This document shows positions 16,584-22,724 of a stretch of DNA of 25,745 nt, piece after piece. The position numbers were made by a program, and so were the translations under genes. Below the pieces are notes generated by a model, which was not told the DNA's origin, did no database searches, and saw nothing but the letters and a program-made list of their open reading frames with translations. The stretch's first letter is position 1; every line of letters begins with the position of its first letter. This DNA is from JAPUME01 sp964605715 (GTDB lineage: Bacteria; Acidobacteriota; Terriglobia; UBA7540; JAPUME01). The stretch lies in assembly GCA_964605715.1 (NCBI GenBank), contig CAZSDV010000030.1, positions 1-25,745 of the forward strand, in the 5' to 3' direction.

Positions 16584-18098
16584 ATGCGGAAACGAAGATC
16601 TGCTAACAATACGATTTCAAAAGTAAAGTGCATTTATTTTTTTGCCTTACTTTTTTTAGTTGTTAGCTTATCTATTATTGGGTGGAGGAGTGCTGCAGGT
16701 CTTAATTTCGATAATTATGTTATTACCGAATTAACTTCATTACTCCCTAGAAATTTTAAAAACTTTCTTAGGAATTCTGTTTTTGTAATTCCTACGATGC
16801 GACGTGAAATAAACAGGAAAAATCAATTCATCGAGGAAACCTTAAGGGACATAAGAAAGATCGAAAATAGAACATTTAATCTACAAGGAGATAGTTTAAA
16901 AATAAATACAAAAATTTCCAGTTATATCTTTTCTAAATTTCAAACTAAGCTTCTTTTTAAATCGATTATTTCTCCTAAATATCCTTTTTATAAAGCATCA
17001 GGTTATATTGACAAGTTTCTGGATAATGTAATTGTCGTGTCTGCTGATGGAGTTTTTCTCTATTTTCCTTCAAAAAATCTAAATCATGAAGAGATTAAAG
17101 TTTCAAAAATTAAATCAAATTTAGAACAACTACCATTGAATCCGAAGTTTCATTTGCCTTCAATGTATGGCTTAAGAGATATATTAATTTACGATGATAG
17201 ATTGTTCATTTCGTATACCAATGAGCCAAAGGAAGGCTGCATAAATACTTCTATATTGGTTGCAAATATGAATCTTGAATTTCTTAATTTTAAGACGTTT
17301 TTTGAACCCACGGAATGTGTAGAAATTAATAATGATTATGGGGAGTTTGACCTACATCGAAGTGGAGGCAGGATGGTTCCCTTTAAGGATAATAAAATAT
17401 TATTTTCTGTAGGTGAGTTTGGGTATAGAGATCACGCCCAAGACGCTGAAAGCATCTTTGGGAAAACGCTAGCCATAGATCTTACTTCAAATGATTGGGA
17501 AGTAATATCGATGGGGCACAGAAATACTTATGGATTGTACTACGATGATCAAAAAGATATTATTCTTTCAACTGAATTTGGCCCGTTCGGAGGCGATGAA
17601 ATAAATATTAATCTAAGTCCTGATTCAGAAAAAATTGAAAATTTCGGTTGGCCTATCTCATCTTATGGAGACCATTATGGTAATAAAAACCAGGTTCCCG
17701 GTGATGGCGAGACCATAGGAAACTATTTTAGATATAAAAAAGCACCATTGAATAAATCACACAAAGGTTTTGGCTTCATAGAACCCATAAAATATTACGT
17801 TCCCACCGTACCAGTCAGCGAGATAATATACATACCAAAAGGTTTTAACGAAAAATTTTCAAATGACTTTTTTATTGCTGTCTTGGGTCATGAAATAAGT
17901 CAAGGTCATATGTCAATCCACCATGTGAGATTCAACAGTGGGTATACTAAAATCATAGATGAAGAAGTTATAGTAATTGGAGAAAGGATTAGAGATATTA
18001 GTTTTCTAGAAAATGTCAATAAGGTGGTTTTTTTTCTTGAGAGATATCTCTCAAGAAAAAANNNNNNNNNNGTATTGAGATCTACTAAACAGAATTGA
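16584..18098 (+). CDS. Sugar/sorbosone dehydrogenase-like beta-propeller protein, AT-rich, contains N gap
   Basis: This 504-residue protein, including four unknown residues, has one N-terminal membrane anchor or uncleaved signal (about residues 15-38) and a C-terminal propeller of the PQQ glucose/sorbosone dehydrogenase type. Recognisable are 'HRSGGRMVPFKDNKILFSVG', 'MGHRNTYGLYYD', 'STEFGPFGGDEINI' and 'NFGWPISSYGDHYG', the same order as GHRNxQG...EHGPxGGDEiN...NYGWP in soluble aldose dehydrogenases. His is replaced by Phe in the usual EHGP motif, so catalysis is doubtful. Residues 40-220 are unlike the family and unrecognised. The gene is far richer in A+T than every neighbour (13 G/C of 60 bases at 16861-16920), starts 17 bases after the tRNA without a Shine-Dalgarno, and its last codons are disturbed by a palindrome and 10 N. 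Transfer or a chimeric join is likely. Confidence 0.7.
   Translation: MRKRRSANNTISKVKCIYFFALLFLVVSLSIIGWRSAAGLNFDNYVITELTSLLPRNFKNFLRNSVFVIPTMRREINRKNQFIEETLRDIRKIENRTFNLQGDSLKINTKISSYIFSKFQTKLLFKSIISPKYPFYKASGYIDKFLDNVIVVSADGVFLYFPSKNLNHEEIKVSKIKSNLEQLPLNPKFHLPSMYGLRDILIYDDRLFISYTNEPKEGCINTSILVANMNLEFLNFKTFFEPTECVEINNDYGEFDLHRSGGRMVPFKDNKILFSVGEFGYRDHAQDAESIFGKTLAIDLTSNDWEVISMGHRNTYGLYYDDQKDIILSTEFGPFGGDEININLSPDSEKIENFGWPISSYGDHYGNKNQVPGDGETIGNYFRYKKAPLNKSHKGFGFIEPIKYYVPTVPVSEIIYIPKGFNEKFSNDFFIAVLGHEISQGHMSIHHVRFNSGYTKIIDEEVIVIGERIRDISFLENVNKVVFFLERYLSRKXXXXVLRSTKQN
18030..18061. repeat. Perfect 32-bp palindrome adjoining an N gap
   Basis: TTTTTTCTTGAGAGAT followed by its exact reverse complement, centred between 18045 and 18046, with no spacer and with its right end touching the N run. 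Both strands therefore encode the same peptide FFLERYLSRK. A spacer-free inverted repeat at a gap edge is typical of a fold-back assembly or amplification artefact. It is inside coding sequence, so a terminator role is unlikely. Confidence 0.9.
18062..18071. other. 10-base N gap near the 3' end of the beta-propeller gene
   Basis: Ten N lie between the palindrome and the codons for VLRSTKQN and a stop. The frame stays open across the gap, but relatives have about six residues between the final Glu and the 'IGxL' end where this scaffold has ten, so length and flanking bases are unreliable here. Confidence 0.85.
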
Positions 18099-18255
18099 GG
18101 GCCTGCTTTTTTCTTCCGGACCAACATACTTTCCATAGTTTTTCCTTTTTGGCTGGTGGGCGCCCAATGGCCTCTACCAATTCTTGAACCTGTCGTTCAT
18201 AGATCTTTGCTTACTACTCATTAAATAGTTTGACTCTAATTTAAGGAAGGCAGTT

Positions 18256-18585
18256 ATGTTCCTGATGGAATGGATTTCAATTACAAAAGACAATAGAGCC
18301 AAGGGTTGCCTTGTAGTAATGTGTATGACCACGCTGTGGTTAGCAATCATGTACCTGTTTTTGAGTATGGCTGGAGCCCTGCTTGGAGCGATAGGCTACC
18401 CAATAGTTCTTCTGGGGGGACTGGGCTACACATTTTGGCATTTACAACACTTGAAGCGAAGGTTGGCCAAGACAGAGATGGAACTAAGTAACTTGAAGAG
18501 GCGGTTTGTGAGTATCCAGGGGGAGGAGCACGAGCTCGAAGCTTCAGAATGGGCCTACAGGGATCCCGATGAACCAAGCAAATGA
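18256..18585 (+). CDS. Small membrane protein with C-terminal coiled coil, unknown function
   Basis: I do not recognise this 109-residue protein. Two hydrophobic segments (about residues 17-37 and 40-60, the second Gly-rich) are joined by a very short turn. A basic and acidic helix of coiled-coil character follows (about 62-90: HLKRRLAKTEMELSNLKRR), then an acidic tail. This makes a small inner-membrane hairpin protein with a cytoplasmic coiled coil, a layout seen in many uncharacterised bacterial proteins. AAGGAAGG lies 6 bases before ATG 18256, which supports translation; ATG 18265 is an alternative. It stands alone: the 157 bp before it and 121 bp after it show no gene. Its base composition matches the bulk of the window rather than the AT-rich gene upstream. 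Confidence 0.65.
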   Translation: MFLMEWISITKDNRAKGCLVVMCMTTLWLAIMYLFLSMAGALLGAIGYPIVLLGGLGYTFWHLQHLKRRLAKTEMELSNLKRRFVSIQGEEHELEASEWAYRDPDEPSK

Positions 18586-18706
18586 AAGCTGATTTACAGG
18601 GACTCTTATTGCCTTTGTCTTACTGGGACTTGATTGCCTGCTTGACGTTACATGGCTGAAGGTGAATTGGAGGATATTTAGGTGGGCGTATGTGGCGACC
18701 TTCAGT

Positions 18707-20176
18707 CTAAGAGGCTGACTTTTTTGGCCAGCGCTCAACCACTACCTTTTTCTGAGTAAAGAATTCCACTGCGTCATGTCCTTGCCCGTGCAGGTCACCG
18801 AAGAAACTTTCCTTAGCTCCACTAAAAGGAAAAGGAGCGGTGGGGGCGGCCACGCCGATGTTAATCCCGATGTTACCCGCCTCAACCTCGTGGCGAAACT
18901 TGCGTGCTGCCGTGCCACTTGAAGTAAAAAGACACGCCATGTTTCCATACCTGCCATTGTTGATTAAAGATATGGCATCTTCAATTGTATTTGTATGAAG
19001 GAGGCTGAGGACAGGCCCGAATATTTCTATTTCCAGGACTTCTCTCTGGGGGTGTTCGTAATCGAGCAAGGTAGGACGAAGGAAGTTTCCTTTTTCATGT
19101 CCTTTAATCTGTTTTTTCCGCCCATCTAACAGGACTGTGGCACCCTCCTTTTCGCCTTTCTCGATCAACCGTTCAATTCTTTGTTTGCTTTCGGCTGTGA
19201 TGACGGGACCCATCTCGATTCCCTCCTCAAGACCGTAACCGACCTTGCGGGATGATGCTGCAGCTACCGCAGCATCGGTAAAGCTGTGGTGTCCTTCACC
19301 TACGATGATTGCAAGGGATCCGGCTAGACAGCGCTGGCCAGCGCAACCTAGGGCGGAATCTGCGGCAATTCTAGCTGTCACCTCCATATCAGCATCAGGC
19401 AGAATCACAATTGAGTTCTTTGCCCCGCCTTGACACTGCACCCGCTTCCCACGAGCGGCAGCACGTCCATAAACGTGGCGCGCAAGAGCCGTTGTGCCCA
19501 CGAAGCTGATAGCGTTGATATTGGGGTGATCAAGAATTGCTTCAGCGGACTCCGAGCCTCCGTTCACCATGTTTATGACGCCCTTTGGGAAGCCAACCTT
19601 TTTTATCAGGTGGAAGATATCCTGCATTGTATGCGGGGTCCTTTCAGAGGGTTTCACAATATAGGTATTGCCGCAAGCGATAGCATAAGGAAGAAACCAG
19701 AAAGGGATCATAGCTGGAAAATTGAAAGGAGCAATCACCGCAGCCACTCCAATGGGCTGGCGAACCATAAATTCATCAATTCCCGGTGCGATATTTTCCA
19801 AGTTGTAGCCTTGCATTAAGGTTGGAATGCTGCAGGCGGCATTGATATTTTCGATTGTTCTCTTCATCTCGCCGCGTGATTCATTTAGGGTTTTGCCGCA
19901 TTCGACAGTAATTGTGCGCGACAGATCTTCAAGTTGTTCTTCTAGAAGAATTTTTAGCTTGAAAAGATATTTTACCCGATCAGTGATGGGGACTTGGCGC
20001 CAGCTGGGGAATGCCTCAGTTGCAGCGCGTGCGGCTTCGCCCACTTCACTTGCAGGTGAAAGTGGAACCTGTCCTATAACTTCCCCTGTGGCAGGATTGG
20101 AAATGTCCAGGTTTTCTGTGGCACCTGACCTTTTCCAGTTTCCCCCGATAAAGTTTTGCAGCAAGGTAATTCTCAC
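18707..20176 (-). CDS. mmsA: Methylmalonate-semialdehyde dehydrogenase (CoA-acylating)
   Basis: This 489-residue aldehyde dehydrogenase superfamily enzyme converts methylmalonate semialdehyde to propionyl-CoA (or malonate semialdehyde to acetyl-CoA) with NAD and CoA, late in valine, thymine, inositol or beta-alanine breakdown. Motifs: 'APFNFPAMIPFW' (149-160), 'VKPSERTP' (K175), 'FVGTT', 'QCQGGAKNS' where ordinary aldehyde dehydrogenases have the general-base Glu of ELGGK, and the nucleophile Cys283 in 'AGQRCLAGS'. Loss of that Glu and the ending 'DLHGQGHDAVEFFTQKKVV' are typical of the CoA-acylating subfamily. Start is GTG 20176 with a strong GGAGGG box. It follows the opine-dehydrogenase-like gene by 102 bp and is probably cotranscribed. 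Confidence 0.93.
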   Translation of the reverse strand: MRITLLQNFIGGNWKRSGATENLDISNPATGEVIGQVPLSPASEVGEAARAATEAFPSWRQVPITDRVKYLFKLKILLEEQLEDLSRTITVECGKTLNESRGEMKRTIENINAACSIPTLMQGYNLENIAPGIDEFMVRQPIGVAAVIAPFNFPAMIPFWFLPYAIACGNTYIVKPSERTPHTMQDIFHLIKKVGFPKGVINMVNGGSESAEAILDHPNINAISFVGTTALARHVYGRAAARGKRVQCQGGAKNSIVILPDADMEVTARIAADSALGCAGQRCLAGSLAIIVGEGHHSFTDAAVAAASSRKVGYGLEEGIEMGPVITAESKQRIERLIEKGEKEGATVLLDGRKKQIKGHEKGNFLRPTLLDYEHPQREVLEIEIFGPVLSLLHTNTIEDAISLINNGRYGNMACLFTSSGTAARKFRHEVEAGNIGINIGVAAPTAPFPFSGAKESFFGDLHGQGHDAVEFFTQKKVVVERWPKKSAS

Positions 20177-20278
20177 GACTCCCTCCGCTGAATGAATTTG
20201 TGCCGATTTCAGATTTTGTGCTGTCTACGAATTATTTTTTTGTTTCGGTTTCGTGTTATGTAATCAGGTCCTTTTATA

Positions 20279-21361
20279 TTAGAAGCCATTCTTTATTATG
20301 TTTTGTATTTCACCCTTATTCATGTTCTTGATACCAATTTTTTCAGCGTTTATACCTTCATTTAGGTAGTTGATGTTGTCAATAATGCTGAAAATTTCAA
20401 GTACCGCGCTCATTGCTGGGACTGGTATGCCAACTTGATTTGCTATTGATACAATTGGAGGAAGCGCGAAGAGAAGATCTTCTCTCATGTAAGGACACGA
20501 ACCATTGTTGTAATCGTAACCGAATGTCTCAAATTCCGTGGACAATCGGAGGGATTCTTCGAGGGAATTACCTCCTAATTCAAATGAGTGCCTTATTGGT
20601 GGAAGGTTAATACAGAAAGCAGACCCAAAGGAAATTCTGTCCTTTTCTAAAGCTTCCATTAATCTGATAACGGAAGCCGGGAGGGCATCTCTGAGAGGAA
20701 GGTGATATTTTTCAAGACGTTCAATGAGACCGCGATGAAGAAGTGTGATTGGCGGGTGCGCTATCCAGTTCATGTTGTCTAGACTTGTTTGCATCACGTT
20801 TTTTACTAAGGTCAAATTAGGCCACGCAGATTTCAGAGAATCTAGCTTTCCCATAATATCTCCAGCTGCCGGAAGGGTTGCAATGAAGGCTTCATCTCTT
20901 TTCGCGTCAATAAAGATGTGAGCAGGATCTTTTTTCGTGCAGGTGTAAGGTGATTGATTCATCTCTGCCAAGATAATTTTCTTTCCAGTGTTGTGGAATT
21001 TTTTAGAAAATCGTAGACAGGAAAAATACGCTGTTTGTGTTAAGAAAACCTGTCCATCCCGAAGGTAAGGGAGGCAGGCGTCTACGAATTGTTCATGAGC
21101 AAAGGCAGGCACAGTCAACATGATTAAGCCAACATCTTTCAAGGCCTTCTCGATATCTGTTGTGATCATGTTTGGTTTACTGATGCCGTCACCACCCACC
21201 CCGGAGTACCTAAGGTCTCCCCTTTCAATGATTGGAGAGATATTGTGTTCATATTCAGGTAACTCAAAAATGTTTATGGTGAATCCAGCATTTGATAAAT
21301 CTGCTGTTGTGGCCAATCCTACGTTGCCTGCGCCAAGAACGGCAATTTTGTGAATGTCCAT
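20279..21361 (-). CDS. NAD/NADP octopine/nopaline dehydrogenase family protein
   Basis: This 360-residue cytoplasmic oxidoreductase has an N-terminal Rossmann fold, IAVLGAGNVGLA (GxGxxG at residues 10-15), followed by 'LIMLTVPAFAHEQF', and a helical C-terminal opine-dehydrogenase domain with 'NWIAHPPITLLHRG', the His-containing signature region of the family. Opine dehydrogenases join or split an amino acid and a 2-oxo acid; related proteins act on other substrates, so the reaction here is open. ATG 21361 is preferred to the in-frame ATG at 21412 because the Rossmann strand starts five residues after it and GAGGGT lies about 8 bases before it. It is first in a two-gene unit with mmsA, with a promoter at about 21490-21519. 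Confidence 0.8.
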   Translation of the reverse strand: MDIHKIAVLGAGNVGLATTADLSNAGFTINIFELPEYEHNISPIIERGDLRYSGVGGDGISKPNMITTDIEKALKDVGLIMLTVPAFAHEQFVDACLPYLRDGQVFLTQTAYFSCLRFSKKFHNTGKKIILAEMNQSPYTCTKKDPAHIFIDAKRDEAFIATLPAAGDIMGKLDSLKSAWPNLTLVKNVMQTSLDNMNWIAHPPITLLHRGLIERLEKYHLPLRDALPASVIRLMEALEKDRISFGSAFCINLPPIRHSFELGGNSLEESLRLSTEFETFGYDYNNGSCPYMREDLLFALPPIVSIANQVGIPVPAMSAVLEIFSIIDNINYLNEGINAEKIGIKNMNKGEIQNIIKNGF

Positions 21362-21489
21362 GTGACGACCCTCATGATTATTTTGCGGTAATGTTAAATG
21401 AATTGCGGTCATGCGTCTCTTTAGTTCTTTGCTAGCCCTTTCTTATCAAGAGACAGATGGAAAGGAAATTAATCGCGGGCTTTAGTAAT

Positions 21490-21519
21490 ATTACATTTCT
21501 ATGAATAGCTTGTTTTCAA
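21490..21519 (-). promoter_or_regulatory. Predicted promoter of the opine-dehydrogenase-like/mmsA unit
   Basis: On the minus strand TTGAAA (21519-21514) and TGTAAT (21495-21490) are 18 bases apart, each matching 5 of 6 consensus bases. It overlaps the divergent SDR promoter by 7 bases. The leader to ATG 21361 would be about 120 bases. Confidence 0.45.
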
Positions 21520-21540
21520 TGTAGCTTTAGAAGGTACAAT
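21513..21540 (+). promoter_or_regulatory. Predicted promoter of the SDR gene
   Basis: TTTTCA (21513-21518) and TACAAT (21535-21540) are 16 bases apart. The -10 box is good and the -35 box moderate. It faces away from, and overlaps, the opine-dehydrogenase-like promoter. Confidence 0.35.
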
Positions 21541-21745
21541 TATGGTTACCTTAATACTATTTGGGGTCCATTTTCTCTGTGGAATTCCATATTTTTGAAA
21601 ACCAAAAGTACTTGGACTGGCTTACACTTGCAGCAACTCATCGACTGGCGTATTGTTTATCGCACATTTTCAGTGAGGTTTTCAGTTTAAAGCCAGATGC
21701 ATCATGTCATGTGGTGGGGTGGCAATCAACCTACGGAGCAAGGAA

Positions 21746-22537
21746 GTGACCAAGAAACTAAGATTACAAAACAGAGTTGCCTTAATTACTGGTGCGTCTC
21801 AAGGGTTAGGGCGAGCTATGGCGTTGCGATTCGCCGAGGAAGGGGCGGCAGTGGCAGTAAATGATGTGCAAAATAGTAAGGCTGCGGAAGAGGTCTGTCA
21901 GGCCATAATTGCTAATGGTGGTAGAGCGATCTTTGTTAGGGCGGATGTAGCGGATTTTTCGCAGGTGGAGCTAATGGTTGAGACGACTCTTAATGAATTT
22001 TCAAAGATTGATATTCTTATCAATAATGCCGGCATCATCATACCGTCCCCCTTGCTGGATATTTCCTCCAAAGACCTGGATCGCATGATCGACATTAACT
22101 TGAAGGGCCCACTTCATTGCGTACAGGCCGCGGGGAAGAGCATGATTACTAATCGATATGGTAGGATCCTGAATATGGCTTCCATTGCTGCATTAGGTAC
22201 TACAATTCCTGAAACCACTCCTTACGCACTAACAAAAGCCGCTGTCATTATTCTTACTAAACGGATGGCATTTGAACTTGGAACATACAATATCAGCGTC
22301 AATGCTATTGCGCCCGGATTTATCAAAACCCCGATGACCATTCAGGACGAAGATTCTCCTGAGACTCAGAAAGTAATTGCCCGCCTGTCTCAACAATCTA
22401 TGCTTGGCAGGGCAGGAGAGCCAAAAGATATTGCTGAAGCAGCCCTGTTCTTGGTGTCAGATGAAGCCAGTTTCGTAACAGCACAGGTCCTTACCGTGGA
22501 CGGAGGGCGTATGGATTTTTTGAGTCACTCTGCCTGA
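21746..22537 (+). CDS. Short-chain dehydrogenase/reductase (SDR), 3-oxoacyl reductase-like
   Basis: This is a 263-residue classical SDR with every landmark in place: TGASQGLG (residues 15-22), Asp in 'VNDV' after the second strand, NNAG (93-96), catalytic Ser136 in 'NMAS', Tyr150 and Lys154 in YALTK, 'APGFIKTPM', and the C-terminal 'VTAQVLTVDGG'. It probably oxidises or reduces a hydroxy/oxo compound with NAD(P). An Asp at the end of beta-2 favours NAD over NADP. I choose GTG 21746, because GGAG lies 5-9 bases upstream and the Rossmann strand then begins near residue 10. The in-frame ATG 21704 has no ribosome site and would add 14 residues without family resemblance. It is divergent from the opine-dehydrogenase-like gene and may serve the same catabolic route. 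Confidence 0.85.
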   Translation: MTKKLRLQNRVALITGASQGLGRAMALRFAEEGAAVAVNDVQNSKAAEEVCQAIIANGGRAIFVRADVADFSQVELMVETTLNEFSKIDILINNAGIIIPSPLLDISSKDLDRMIDINLKGPLHCVQAAGKSMITNRYGRILNMASIAALGTTIPETTPYALTKAAVIILTKRMAFELGTYNISVNAIAPGFIKTPMTIQDEDSPETQKVIARLSQQSMLGRAGEPKDIAEAALFLVSDEASFVTAQVLTVDGGRMDFLSHSA

Positions 22538-22658
22538 ATTTCGTGCTCAATCATGTTTGTACGATGGTTTACGGTCAAAATTGCACACAGGTTCCACCCA
22601 AAAGGAGTTGGCAAAGTAAACGGGCTTCCATGTTATCGGTGAAAGAACAGGATTTCCT

Positions 22659-22695
22659 TGGTCCTCTTGACCAGCAGTAGGGGCAGTGCTATTTT
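22659..22695 (+). promoter_or_regulatory. Predicted promoter with overlapping inverted repeat, upstream of triple-CxxCH PSD1 gene
   Basis: TTGACC (22667-22672) and TATTTT (22690-22695) are 17 bases apart. A small inverted repeat TGGTC-5-GACCA (22659-22673) covers the -35 box and could be an operator half-site pair, though it is short enough to be chance. Confidence 0.4.
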
Positions 22696-22724
22696 GATCT
22701 GTAAGTAGATCTTCGGTGAACCCA

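Larger units (their letters stand above)
21362..21745. other. Divergent intergenic region without a gene
   Basis: This stretch lies between the opine-dehydrogenase-like gene and the SDR gene. I see no credible coding sequence. It holds the two overlapping promoters described separately and about 200 bases of presumed untranslated leader before the SDR start. No riboswitch-like or terminator-like fold stood out by eye. Confidence 0.6.

Noticed and set aside
18030..18061. Rho-independent terminator
   Set aside because: The inverted repeat has no loop and lies inside coding sequence; the T runs are part of the palindrome. An assembly fold-back explains it better.
18656..18705. Inverted repeat CTGAAGGT...ACCTTCAG as a terminator of mmsA or the small membrane gene
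   Set aside because: The arms are perfect over 8 bases but 34 bases apart, and no T tract follows on either strand.
22547..22724. Small gene upstream of the triple-CxxCH PSD1 gene
   Set aside because: The minus-strand frame there overlaps the PSD1 start and signal peptide and has no recognisable protein; the region holds a plausible promoter instead.
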